Positions 31,987-40,450 of a DNA stretch of 64,000 bases are shown one piece after another; position 1 is the stretch's first letter, and each line of letters begins with the position of its first letter. A program made the position numbers and the translations under genes. Source of the stretch: DASVWZ01 sp963715675 (GTDB lineage Bacteria; Acidobacteriota; Terriglobia; Terriglobales; Acidobacteriaceae); contig OY970265.1 of assembly GCA_963715675.1 (NCBI GenBank), positions 4,464,001 to 4,528,000 on the forward strand, read 5' to 3'. The notes beneath the pieces are model-generated. The model saw only the letters and a program-made list of their open reading frames with translations. It searched no databases and was not told the origin of the DNA.

Positions 31987-32070
31987 TCACTTCAAGCTGA
32001 AGGCGTAAACCTTGTAGTCAGCCGAGCCGATGTAAACCACCCCATTCACGACCGCGGGGCAGGTGCCCTG
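31987..32070 (-). pseudogene. C-terminal remnant of a PQQ-type beta-propeller gene
   Basis: On the minus strand 27 codons read QGTCPAVVNGVVYIGSADYKVYAFSLK-stop in two pieces (TCPAVVNGVVYIGSADYK, VYAFSLK), the blade motif of PQQ/outer-membrane propeller proteins ending as such proteins usually do. An in-frame stop precedes it and there is no start, so only the last blade remains. It lies against the VanZ-like gene, suggesting a deletion endpoint. Confidence 0.6.
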
Positions 32071-32122
32071 TCAATGTGCAAGAAATTGCAGTGTGATTGT
32101 CCGGAGCCACTTACAACTGGGC

Positions 32123-32656
32123 CTACGGCACGAACCTGCGCCGGAGGCGCAGAAACAGGAAGATCACAAACTGAGCGGTGAGGGCTGCCGAACTGTCCAG
32201 CACCACGTCGGCGAACCTGCCGGTGCGGGAAGGCAGGAACGTCTGATGCCACTCATCCAGGCTGGCAATCAATATGGCCATCGACAGCGCGGTTGCAGCC
32301 CAGCGCAGCGCCCAAGCCCTTGCCTGGGGCAAATGAAGCGTGTTCTTCCACGCCCGAAACAACAACGCGCTGAGGGCAAAGTAGCCCACGAAGTGTCCCA
32401 TCTTCCGCAGGTAGTGGTGCAGCGCGTCGAAGCGTAGCGGATCGAGATGCAGTAGAAAATGAAAAATAGGATAGAGAAAGCGGCCGGTATGTTCCGCCGA
32501 AAGCCACTCGGTGGACTCGACGGCGATCAGGCCGATCCAGAGCGTGGCGGCAATCCAGGCCTTCAGCAGTGCTTTGCGGTCAGGACTCAAGCCAGATCTC
32601 GCCGGATTTCGCAGAAGCCATAAGTCTTTTCCAAAAAAGCGACTATTCGACCGCAT
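32123..32656 (-). CDS. VanZ-like membrane protein
   Basis: 177 residues from the ATG at 32656; an earlier in-frame ATG (32689) lies deeper inside guaB. Four hydrophobic segments. VanZ-family text: LHHYLRKMGHFVGYFALSALLFRA and SLDEWHQTFLPSRTGRFADVVLDSSAA, i.e. the H-x-x-x-Y and D-E-x-x-Q-x-F-x-x-x-R-x-x-x-x-x-D patterns. VanZ relatives in Enterococcus give low-level teicoplanin resistance; for environmental members the role is unknown. Overlaps the 3' end of guaB by 14 bp, so it is read from the same mRNA. Confidence 0.8.
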   Translation of the reverse strand: MRSNSRFFGKDLWLLRNPARSGLSPDRKALLKAWIAATLWIGLIAVESTEWLSAEHTGRFLYPIFHFLLHLDPLRFDALHHYLRKMGHFVGYFALSALLFRAWKNTLHLPQARAWALRWAATALSMAILIASLDEWHQTFLPSRTGRFADVVLDSSAALTAQFVIFLFLRLRRRFVP

Positions 32657-34154
32657 AGTTGGGCGCTTCGCGGGTGATGACGACGTCATGCACGTGGCTT
32701 TCCCGAAGGCCGGCTACGCTGATGCGGACAAACCGTGCCCTCTGAAGAAGGTCCGGAATGTTTGCGCAGCCGCAATAGCCCATGCCGGACTTCAGGCCCC
32801 CGACCATCTGGTGAACGATCATGGCCACCGAGCCGCGATAGGGCACGCGCCCTTCAATGCCTTCCGGCACCATTTTCGCCAGCCGGTTCGATTCTTCGCT
32901 GATCCCCGGTATCGCGGTGGACGCGTCGCCGTCGGAGTTCTGAAAGTAGCGCTCGCTTCCGCCGGTTCCTGCAGCCATGGCGCTGAGCGAGCCCATGCCG
33001 CGATACGACTTGAAGGTGCGGCCCTGATAGAGAATCATTTCTCCCGGGCTCTCGTCGGTGCCGGCAAACAGCGATCCGATCATGACCGCCGCTGCGCCCG
33101 CGGCCAGCGCCTTGGTGATGTCCCCGGAGTACTTGATGCCGCCATCGGCAATGATCGGAATGCCGGCATCCTTGGTTGCACGATAGGTCTCGGCAATGGC
33201 GGTAATTTGCGGCACTCCAGCGCCGGTGACCACGCGAGTGGTGCAGATCGATCCGGGCCCGATGCCGACTTTGATGGCGTCGGCTCCGGCACGCGCCAGT
33301 TCGCAAGCGCCATCGAATGTAGCCACATTCCCGGCGATCAGATCCACCTCCGGCAGCTTGGCCTTGATCTGCCGGATGGCTTCAATTACCCGCGTGGAAT
33401 GCCCATGGGCGCTGTCGATGGCCAGCATGTCCACCTTGGTTTTGACAACCTCCTGCGCACGCTCCAGATAATCGCCGGTGGCTCCGATGGCCGCGCCGAC
33501 GCGAAGACGCCCCTGAGTATCCTTGGCCGCGTTCGGATACTTCAGCTTCTTCTGGATATCCTTGACCGTGATCAGACCTTTGAGTATGTACTGATCATCG
33601 ACCACCAGCAGTTTTTCGACGCGATGCTTGTGCAGGATCTTCTCCGCAGCTTCCAGGGTGGTGCCCACCGGAACCGTGATCAGGTTTTCCTTGGTCATGA
33701 CCTCGCGGATGGGGATGTCGAAGCGGGTTTCAAAACGCAGGTCGCGGTTGGTGAGAATGCCCACCAGCTTTCCGTTCTTGGTGATGGGAACGCCAGAGAT
33801 CTTGTAGTGGCGCATGACTTCGAGCGCTTCGGAAACCTTGGCGTCCGGAGACATGGTGACCGGATCGACGATCATGCCGCTTTCGGAACGCTTCACCTTG
33901 TCGACTTCCTCGGCTTGACGATCGATCGAAAGATTGCGGTGAATGATCCCGATGCCGCCTTGCTGCGCCAGCGCGATTGCCATATGGGATTCAGTCACCG
34001 TATCCATGGCAGCACTGACGATCGGGATGTTGAGCCGTATGTTGCGCGTTAACTGGGTCTGGGTGTTGGCCAGAGCCGGAACCATGTCAGAGTGGGCCGG
34101 CAACAGTAATACGTCGTCGAAAGTGAGGGCTTCGGGAACCGGAAAGTGAATCAT
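32643..34154 (-). CDS. guaB: Inosine-5'-monophosphate dehydrogenase
   Basis: 503 residues. Oxidises IMP to XMP with NAD+, the committed step to GTP. Barrel start ALTFDDVLLLPAHSD; two CBS domains (~residues 95-215, MTKENLITVPVGTTLEAAEKIL...); catalytic Cys loop GIGPGSICTTR; flap Arg-Tyr region EGIEGRVPYRG; NAD site LIAGNVATFDG. Preceded on its strand by a TAAAAT that could be a -10, with no clear -35. VanZ-like gene overlaps its end. Confidence 0.97.
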   Translation of the reverse strand: MIHFPVPEALTFDDVLLLPAHSDMVPALANTQTQLTRNIRLNIPIVSAAMDTVTESHMAIALAQQGGIGIIHRNLSIDRQAEEVDKVKRSESGMIVDPVTMSPDAKVSEALEVMRHYKISGVPITKNGKLVGILTNRDLRFETRFDIPIREVMTKENLITVPVGTTLEAAEKILHKHRVEKLLVVDDQYILKGLITVKDIQKKLKYPNAAKDTQGRLRVGAAIGATGDYLERAQEVVKTKVDMLAIDSAHGHSTRVIEAIRQIKAKLPEVDLIAGNVATFDGACELARAGADAIKVGIGPGSICTTRVVTGAGVPQITAIAETYRATKDAGIPIIADGGIKYSGDITKALAAGAAAVMIGSLFAGTDESPGEMILYQGRTFKSYRGMGSLSAMAAGTGGSERYFQNSDGDASTAIPGISEESNRLAKMVPEGIEGRVPYRGSVAMIVHQMVGGLKSGMGYCGCANIPDLLQRARFVRISVAGLRESHVHDVVITREAPNYAVE

Positions 34155-34460
34155 AAAATTCTCTTCGGATGTGCCTTCATTTTAGCAGCTTGCCGCAGAA
34201 CGCCGCAGGCTCTGGGAAGCTGGGCAGCGGGAAATTCGCCAACTCATCGCAAAGCACACGAATTGTCCGAAGGCTTCAGCTTCAGTGGGTCCGTTGGTGT
34301 CACTTCGTGTCTTCGTTGCGATGATTGTTTCTGCCGGATCGTGATACTAAACCACTGCCAAATGCAGCACTTTCCCCACTTAACCAGTCTTGTTCGGCTA
34401 TGCCGGAAATCATCGTTCTTCCCCTAACGCCATGCTACATTCGCCCAGAGGGCTCCTCGT
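34155..34460. repeat. Divergent gap with inverted repeat CATCGCAA...TTGCGATG
   Basis: 306 bp between guaB and a glycosyltransferase. Arm 34245-34262 (CATCGCAAAGCACACGAA) pairs with 34304-34323 (TTCGTGTCTTCGTTGCGATG) apart from a 2-nt insertion, around a 41-nt loop. The rest should hold two divergent promoters; only a TAAAAT for guaB is suggestive. No gene seen. Confidence 0.6.
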
Positions 34461-35132
34461 TTGAAAGTAACCGTCATTGTCGCCGTCCACAACGGCGAAT
34501 ACCATATTGGCCGCGCCATTCGCAGCCTGCTGGAACAGAGCATGGCTAAGAAGGACTACGAAATTCTGGTGGTCAACGATGGCAGCACAGACAACACGCT
34601 TCGCGTGCTGAACTCGTATGGCGACTGGATTCGCGTGATCAGCCTGGACAAACAAGTAGGGCTCCCGGCGGCCTGCAACATCGGCATTCGCGACGCGCAC
34701 AGCCGGTTCGTGGTTCGCGTGGATGCCGACGACTACGTTCACGAGGACCTGCTGAAGGTCGAGTATCTGTTCCTTTCGATGAACCCGGCGTACGACGCTG
34801 TCGCCTGCGATTACCTGGTGGTGAACGACCGGGAAGAGGCGACGGAGCGCGTCAATTCCGACGACCAGCCCATCGCGTGCGGCGTGATGTTTCGTGTGGA
34901 TTCGCTGGTGAAGATCGGCCTGTACGACGAGCAATTCCTGTTGTACGAAGATCTTGACCTGCGCATCCGATTCCTGAAGCAGCATTCCCTGAAACGAATC
35001 GAGCTGCCGCTGTACCGGTATCGCAGGCATTCTGCGAACATGACCAACGACAAGCACCGAAAGTCGTACTACTCATCCCTTCTCGAGCAAAAACATGGAG
35101 CCTTAGCGAAATGCGTGAGCGCAGCGTCGTAA
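34461..35132 (+). CDS. Glycosyltransferase family 2 protein
   Basis: 223 residues, GT-A fold. N-terminus KVTVIVAVHNGEYHIGRAIRSLLEQ, nucleotide-sugar site VVNDGSTDNT, and metal-binding D-x-D at residues 88-90 (VDADDYVHED). YDEQFLLYEDLDLRIRF is the acceptor-site ED motif region. No membrane segment. Its 3' end overlaps the NeuB-like gene by 22 bp. A role in adding a sugar to a surface glycan or to a protein is inferred; donor unknown. Confidence 0.88.
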   Translation: MKVTVIVAVHNGEYHIGRAIRSLLEQSMAKKDYEILVVNDGSTDNTLRVLNSYGDWIRVISLDKQVGLPAACNIGIRDAHSRFVVRVDADDYVHEDLLKVEYLFLSMNPAYDAVACDYLVVNDREEATERVNSDDQPIACGVMFRVDSLVKIGLYDEQFLLYEDLDLRIRFLKQHSLKRIELPLYRYRRHSANMTNDKHRKSYYSSLLEQKHGALAKCVSAAS

Positions 35133-35905
35133 GCCGGACAGAGATCATTGCCGAAATTGGCCAGAACCACAATGGCGATATGCAACTCGCCAAGAAGCTC
35201 ATCTATGCCGCGAAAGAGAACGGCGCGGATGTGGCCAAGTTTCAGCTGTACAACGTGGATTCCATTTTCCGACCGGACTTCCGCTGGTACGACGCCGCCA
35301 AAGAGGCGGAACTAAGCAAACAGCAGGCGTTTGAGCTGGCCACAATCTGCAATGTGGCTGGAATTGAATTCATGGCATCTGTGTTTGATGTCGAGCGCGT
35401 CGGCTGGTGTGAAGAAATCGGCGTGCGCCGCTACAAGATTGCCAGCCGCAGCGTGCGCAATCAGCCGCTATTGCACGCGGTGGCCGCGACGGGCAAGGAC
35501 GTTATTGTTTCTCTCGGCATGTGGGAGGGAGTTGGCTTTCCCATCGTCCCGTCCCGAGCGCGGGTGGATTATCTCTACTGTGTGGCCAAGTATCCCACGG
35601 CTCCGGAAGACCTGGACTTCCTGACCGTCGATTTCACTCGTTATGCGGGCTTCAGTGATCATACGATCGGCCTCGATGCCGCCCTGATCGCGATGTCCCG
35701 TGGCGCCCGGATCATCGAAAAACACTTTACGGTGGACCGACGCATGCCGGGGCCGGACCACGCCGGCAGCATGGAGCCGCATGAGTTGGCAACCCTTTGC
35801 CAGTTTGCGGGATCGTTTTCCAGGATCCTCTACCATGAAGCAATCAGTGGAGACCTCCGGCCCGAAGCGGCCCTGCCTCCCAGGTCCCTTGCCTGCGCGG
35901 ACTGA
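35111..35905 (+). CDS. NeuB-type sialic/nonulosonic acid synthase, without SAF domain
   Basis: 264 residues. NeuB enzymes condense PEP with a hexosamine-derived sugar. TIM-barrel motifs: IIAEIGQNHNGD, KFQLYNVDSIF, FMASVFDV, YKIASR, GFSDHTIGLDAALIAM, ARIIEKHFTVDRRMPGPDHAGSMEP (in pieces). Typical NeuB has ~340 residues with a C-terminal antifreeze-like SAF domain that closes the active site; here the frame ends right after the barrel. Overlaps the GT2 gene, so the two are co-translated. No neuA or epimerase gene is nearby. Confidence 0.82.
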   Translation: MRERSVVSRTEIIAEIGQNHNGDMQLAKKLIYAAKENGADVAKFQLYNVDSIFRPDFRWYDAAKEAELSKQQAFELATICNVAGIEFMASVFDVERVGWCEEIGVRRYKIASRSVRNQPLLHAVAATGKDVIVSLGMWEGVGFPIVPSRARVDYLYCVAKYPTAPEDLDFLTVDFTRYAGFSDHTIGLDAALIAMSRGARIIEKHFTVDRRMPGPDHAGSMEPHELATLCQFAGSFSRILYHEAISGDLRPEAALPPRSLACAD

Positions 35906-35929
35906 GCTTGGAAACAACCAGGAATTTGC

Positions 35930-37399
35930 CTAGTCGTCCGAAGCCCCTTCCACCGGCACTTCGCTCTCTTCTTCCTCGGCCCGCATCAAGCCAAATTTCT
36001 TCAGCTTGTAACGCAACGCGTCCCGGGAGATGTCGAGCAACTTCGCCGCGTGGGTCTGATTATTGTTGGCTTGCCGCATGGCCAGTTCGACCATGGTGTG
36101 CTCGACTTCTTCCAGCGATGTGCCGCCTTCGGGGATATACAACTTGGGCAGCGCCCGCCCATTCGCCAACTGCGGGGCCGCTTCCCCAGAAGCAGAACGC
36201 TCAAACGCAGTCATGCCGCCTGATTCCGCCACCGAAAATGGCAGGTACACCGAATGCAGGAGAGGTTCATCCTCCAGGATCATGGCACGCTCGATCGAGT
36301 TTCTCAGCTCGCGCACGTTCCCGGGCCAGGTGTGACTCAGCAACAGCCGCTTGGTATCCGCCGTGATTCCGCGAACCGATTTCTTGAATTTTCCGTTGTA
36401 ACGCTCAATGAAAAAATCCACCAGCGGCAGGATGTCGTCTTTTCTTTCCCGCAGCGGCGGAATAAAGATAGCGATGATCGCCAGGCGGTAATAGAGGTCC
36501 TGCCGGAATTGGCTTTCCCGCACCGCCTTTTCCAGGTCGCGGTTCGACGCGGCAATCACCCGCACGTCCACCTGCATGTCGCGCACGCCGCCCACCCGGC
36601 GGATCATTTGATCTTCCAATACACGCAGCAGTTTCGCCTGCAGCAGCGGAGAGAGTTCGCCAATTTCATCCAGAAACAGGGTTCCGCCGTCAGCTGTTTC
36701 AAACAGGCCTTTCTTCATCTGCTTGGCATCGGTGAAAGCGCCCTTTTCGTGCCCGAACAACTCCGCTTCCATCAGCGTCTCGGGTATCGCCGAGCAGTTG
36801 ATGGCCACAAACGGCTTTTCCTGCCGGGTGCTTTCGTAGTGGATGGCCTTGGCGATCAAGTCCTTACCGGTGCCGCTTTCGCCCTGGATCAGGATGGTGG
36901 TGGCCTCGCTCGCCGCCACCTTGCGCACGAACGCCATCAGTTCCGTCATCTTGGCGGACGAACTCACAATCTCGTGATATCCCGCCCTCCGCCGGACTTG
37001 GCCGCGCAGCGACTGGACTTCGCTCCGCAGGCGGGTGGTTTCCAGCGCATTCTTGATGGCGACGTCAAGCTCGTCAAAGTCGATCGGCTTGCCGACAAAG
37101 TCGTAGGCTCCCAGCTTCAGCGCGGCCTTTACATCGTCCAGCTGCGGATCGGCTGTGATCATGATGACCGCGCGCGCATCGCCATTCCTGCGCATCTGAG
37201 CGAGGACGTCCAGCCCGCTCATGTCGGGCAAACGCACATCCAGCAACACCAGGTCGGGGGACTCGTGCTGGGCCAGTTTCAGCGCCGGTTCGCCGGCCTC
37301 CGCCTCGATTACTTGATAGCCCCACTCTTCACACTTCTGCCGCAGCGACCAGCGCACCAGGCGCTCATCGTCCACCACCATGATTTTGTCACCAGGCAT
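35930..37399 (-). CDS. Sigma-54 response regulator (NtrC family) with GAFTDA variant
   Basis: 489 residues: receiver (1-~120; phosphoacceptor Asp54, Lys104), AAA+ domain (~145-375; Walker A GESGTGKD at 173-180, Walker B LFLDEIGE at 241-248), Fis-type HTH (~440-475, NNNQTHAAKLLDISRDALRYKLKKF). It would activate sigma54 promoters after phosphorylation. The L1 loop that touches sigma54 reads GAFTDA (220-225) instead of GAFTGA. No kinase gene is next to it. Divergent from the Ser/Thr kinase gene, 78 bp apart. Confidence 0.93.
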   Translation of the reverse strand: MPGDKIMVVDDERLVRWSLRQKCEEWGYQVIEAEAGEPALKLAQHESPDLVLLDVRLPDMSGLDVLAQMRRNGDARAVIMITADPQLDDVKAALKLGAYDFVGKPIDFDELDVAIKNALETTRLRSEVQSLRGQVRRRAGYHEIVSSSAKMTELMAFVRKVAASEATTILIQGESGTGKDLIAKAIHYESTRQEKPFVAINCSAIPETLMEAELFGHEKGAFTDAKQMKKGLFETADGGTLFLDEIGELSPLLQAKLLRVLEDQMIRRVGGVRDMQVDVRVIAASNRDLEKAVRESQFRQDLYYRLAIIAIFIPPLRERKDDILPLVDFFIERYNGKFKKSVRGITADTKRLLLSHTWPGNVRELRNSIERAMILEDEPLLHSVYLPFSVAESGGMTAFERSASGEAAPQLANGRALPKLYIPEGGTSLEEVEHTMVELAMRQANNNQTHAAKLLDISRDALRYKLKKFGLMRAEEEESEVPVEGASDD

Positions 37400-37462
37400 T
37401 GACCTTAGCTTACTACGGAAATTGGGTGAACATGTGTCTGGGATTTGGCAGCTCCTTCAAGC

Positions 37463-37468
37463 TATAAT
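37463..37468 (+). promoter_or_regulatory. Consensus -10 (TATAAT) next to a start codon
   Basis: TATAAT ends 9 bp before the ATG at 37478; transcription would begin almost at the start codon, giving a leaderless or nearly leaderless mRNA. No matching -35 at 16-18 bp is visible. Confidence 0.5.
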
Positions 37469-37477
37469 CGGCGGCAC

Positions 37478-40435
37478 ATGGCACTGACCCCTGGCACCCG
37501 GCTTGGTCCCTATGAAATTCAATCTCCGATCGGTGCGGGCGGGATGGGTGAGGTCTACCGCGCCCGCGATACGCGTCTCGATCGGACCGTTGCCATCAAG
37601 ATTCTTCCGCCTCATCTGTCGTCCAACCCGGAATTGAAGGCGCGCTTCGACCAGGAAGCCAAGGCCATCTCCGGACTGCAGCATCCCAACATCTGCGTGG
37701 TCCACGACATTGGTTCCGAGGAGGGCCTGTGTTTCATGGTGATGGAGTACGTTGCGGGCAGCACGCTGGACCAGTTGATTCCGTCCGGCGGAATGGCCGT
37801 GGACGTTGCCCTGAAATACGCGATCCAGGTGGCGGAGGCCTTGTCACGGGCGCACGCCGGCGGCATCGTGCACCGGGATCTCAAGCCGTCGAACATCATG
37901 GTTGATGAGAGTGGCCTGGTGAAAGTGCTGGATTTCGGGCTCGCCAAGCTGGCGGAGCCGCTCTCTCGCGCCCACGAAGCTGCCACCATCGCAACCTCTG
38001 CCGGAATGATCGTGGGAACCGCGGCTTACATGTCGCCCGAGCAAGCCGAGGGACAAAGTGTCGATGCTCGCAGCGATATCTTCTCTTTCGGATCGGTCCT
38101 GTATGAAATGTTGACCGGCCAGAAGGCTTTCGAAGGCAAGTCAGCGGCGGCGCTGCTTTCATCGGTGATTCGTGACGATCCGCAATCGATCAGCGAGATT
38201 CGCAAGAATGTTCCGGCGGAATTGCGACGCATCGTTTCACGCAGCCTGAAGAAAAATCCGGATGACCGCTATGCATCCGCAGCGGAATTGGCCAGGGAAT
38301 TAAGGACCAGCCGCGAACTGCTTTATCCAGAGTCAGGAGCGGAATTGAGCGCCCGACGCATAGCGCGAGAAGCCAAGCGGCCGTGGATATTGATTCCGCT
38401 GCTGCTGGCCCTGATCGCCGTATCCGGCGGAGCGCTTTGGTTGGTGAAGCGTGCCCGTGACACGCGCTGGGCAAGGGAAGAGGCTCTGCCGCAGATTTCC
38501 CAGCTCGCCGATCAGGGAAAGTTTGGCGAAGCGTACGCTCTTGCGGTGAAGGTCGAGAAGGTGATTGCCAACGATCCGGCTCTGATCAAGCTATGGCCAA
38601 TCATTTCTTACACCGTGTCGGTGGATACCACCCCCGAAGGCGCCGCGGTAGCCCGGGGAACGTATGGAGACCCGAAAACGCCGTGGGAGTCTGTTGGCAT
38701 CACTCCACTCAAGAATGTCCGCGCGCCGAGGGGCAACTTCGTTTGGAAATTTGAGAAGCCTGGATACGTGACGGCGATGCGAACCACCGCCGGATTGTTC
38801 CCACGCTTTCCGCCGCCGCTCCCGGGTACTGTGGTCGATGGCACCGTCCCGCTTGATGCAACCGGGAGCGCACCCGCCGGCATGGTTCGTGTGTCGCCCG
38901 CCAAGTATTTTCGAACGCTCTTCATCCCGGGCTACGAAGGCGCACCCGAACTTGGGCTCAGCGATTACTGGATCGACCAGTACGAAGTCACCAACCGGCA
39001 ATTCAAACAGTTCGTGGATGCTGGTGGATATCAGAACAAAGAATTCTGGAAGCAGGAGTTCAAGAAAAACGGCCGAATGCTCTCCTGGGATGAAGCGATG
39101 GCGGGATTCCGCGATGCTGCCGGCCGCCCCGGTCCGAAAGACTGGATCCAGGGCGAGTATCCCAAGGGCCAGGACGATTTTCCCGTGACCGGCGTGAGTT
39201 GGTATGAGGCCGCAGCCTACGCGCAATTTGCCGGAAAGAGCCTGCCCACGATCTATCACTGGAACCGGGCTGCGGGTCCGCCCATCGCGTCCGTGCTCGT
39301 GCCGCTCAGCAATTTTGGCCGGGGTGGCATCCTTGCCGTCGGTACCAAGCCCGCCATGAGTCCGTGGGGCAATTACGACATGGCGGGCAACGTCAAAGAA
39401 TGGGTATGGAACGATACCGGCCAGGGCACGCGCTACGTCCTCGGCGGCGCCTGGGACGAGCCCACGTACATGTTCATCGATCCGGATGCGCAATCGCCTT
39501 TTCTGAGGGCTTCAAACATCGGCTTCCGCTGCATGAAGGCAGTCGGCCCGGATGCGACCCCGAAGGTCGCATGGGACGTCCTCCCCGGTGCACGCCAGGA
39601 CTTGAGCCAGCGGAAGCCAGTCTCGGACGAGGTTTTCAAGGTTTATCGCAGTTTGTACGCTTATGACAAAACTCCCTTGAACGCGACCGTGGAACCTTTC
39701 GGAAAAGAAGACGAAGACTGGAGGGTCGAAAAGGTCACATACCCTGCGCCTTACGGAAGCGAAAATGAGATCACTTATCTCTTGCTTCCGAAGAAGGCCA
39801 AGCCGCCCTATCAGACGGTCCTGTTTTTCCCCGGATCGAATGCCCTGCAGTTGCGGAGTTTCTCGTTCTACACAACCGCCGCTCTGGACGCCATTCTGAG
39901 AAGCGGACGTGCGGTCATCTATCCGATTTACAAATCAACCTACGAACGAGGCGATGGGATGGAGTCGGACGTTCCAAATACTTCAACCGTCTGGCGCGAC
40001 CACGTGATCATGTGGGTGAAAGACGCCTCGCGCGCGATCGATTATGCCGAGACGCGTCCCGACCTCGACCATGAAAAGCTGGCGTATTACGGCTATAGCT
40101 GGGGAGCGGCCATGGGCGGCCTGATCCCGGCGGTCGAGCCGCGAATCAAAGTGTGCGTGTTCGCACTGGGAGGGTTGGAATTCCAGCAGTCGTTGCCCGA
40201 GGTCGAGCCGATCAACTTTGTTTCGCGGGTAAAGCAACCGGTGCTGATGTTGAACGGCCGTTACGATTTCTTCTTTCCGATTGAAACCAATCAGGAACCT
40301 TTTTACCGGCTGTTGGGATCAAGAAAAGAGGAGAAAAAGCATCTTCTCTACGATACCAGCCACAGCATCCCGCGCAACGAACTGATCAAGGAAACGCTGA
40401 ACTGGCTGGACGAGTATCTGGGTCCGGTGAAGTGA
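37478..40435 (+). CDS. Ser/Thr protein kinase fused to SUMF1-like and alpha/beta-hydrolase domains
   Basis: 985 residues. Kinase (10-~285): GAGGMGEVYRARD, Lys41 in VAIKI, HRDLKPSN (132-139), DFG (152-154), GTAAYMSPEQ. One membrane helix follows (~307-327, WILIPLLLALIAVSGGALWLV), so the rest should be outside the cytoplasm. Then a PEGA-like region, a formylglycine-generating-enzyme (SUMF1)-type domain (~475-695: YWIDQYEVTNRQFKQFVDAGGY, GVSWYEAAAYAQFAGKSLP, NVKEWVW, SNIGFRC), and a C-terminal alpha/beta hydrolase (~755-985) with Ser in GYSWGAAMGG, Asp in NGRYDFF and His in DTSHSIP. ATG 37478 starts at the kinase; there is no ribosome site. Confidence 0.93.
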   Translation: MALTPGTRLGPYEIQSPIGAGGMGEVYRARDTRLDRTVAIKILPPHLSSNPELKARFDQEAKAISGLQHPNICVVHDIGSEEGLCFMVMEYVAGSTLDQLIPSGGMAVDVALKYAIQVAEALSRAHAGGIVHRDLKPSNIMVDESGLVKVLDFGLAKLAEPLSRAHEAATIATSAGMIVGTAAYMSPEQAEGQSVDARSDIFSFGSVLYEMLTGQKAFEGKSAAALLSSVIRDDPQSISEIRKNVPAELRRIVSRSLKKNPDDRYASAAELARELRTSRELLYPESGAELSARRIAREAKRPWILIPLLLALIAVSGGALWLVKRARDTRWAREEALPQISQLADQGKFGEAYALAVKVEKVIANDPALIKLWPIISYTVSVDTTPEGAAVARGTYGDPKTPWESVGITPLKNVRAPRGNFVWKFEKPGYVTAMRTTAGLFPRFPPPLPGTVVDGTVPLDATGSAPAGMVRVSPAKYFRTLFIPGYEGAPELGLSDYWIDQYEVTNRQFKQFVDAGGYQNKEFWKQEFKKNGRMLSWDEAMAGFRDAAGRPGPKDWIQGEYPKGQDDFPVTGVSWYEAAAYAQFAGKSLPTIYHWNRAAGPPIASVLVPLSNFGRGGILAVGTKPAMSPWGNYDMAGNVKEWVWNDTGQGTRYVLGGAWDEPTYMFIDPDAQSPFLRASNIGFRCMKAVGPDATPKVAWDVLPGARQDLSQRKPVSDEVFKVYRSLYAYDKTPLNATVEPFGKEDEDWRVEKVTYPAPYGSENEITYLLLPKKAKPPYQTVLFFPGSNALQLRSFSFYTTAALDAILRSGRAVIYPIYKSTYERGDGMESDVPNTSTVWRDHVIMWVKDASRAIDYAETRPDLDHEKLAYYGYSWGAAMGGLIPAVEPRIKVCVFALGGLEFQQSLPEVEPINFVSRVKQPVLMLNGRYDFFFPIETNQEPFYRLLGSRKEEKKHLLYDTSHSIPRNELIKETLNWLDEYLGPVK

Positions 40436-40450
40436 AAAGACCCTGAATAC

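Noticed and set aside
32511..34052. Plus-strand open frame opposite guaB (513 codons)
   Set aside because: Antisense shadow of guaB; composition is odd and no motif is recognisable.
36254..37402. Plus-strand open frame opposite the NtrC-type regulator (382 codons)
   Set aside because: Antisense shadow with Gln/His/Arg-rich text and no ribosome site.
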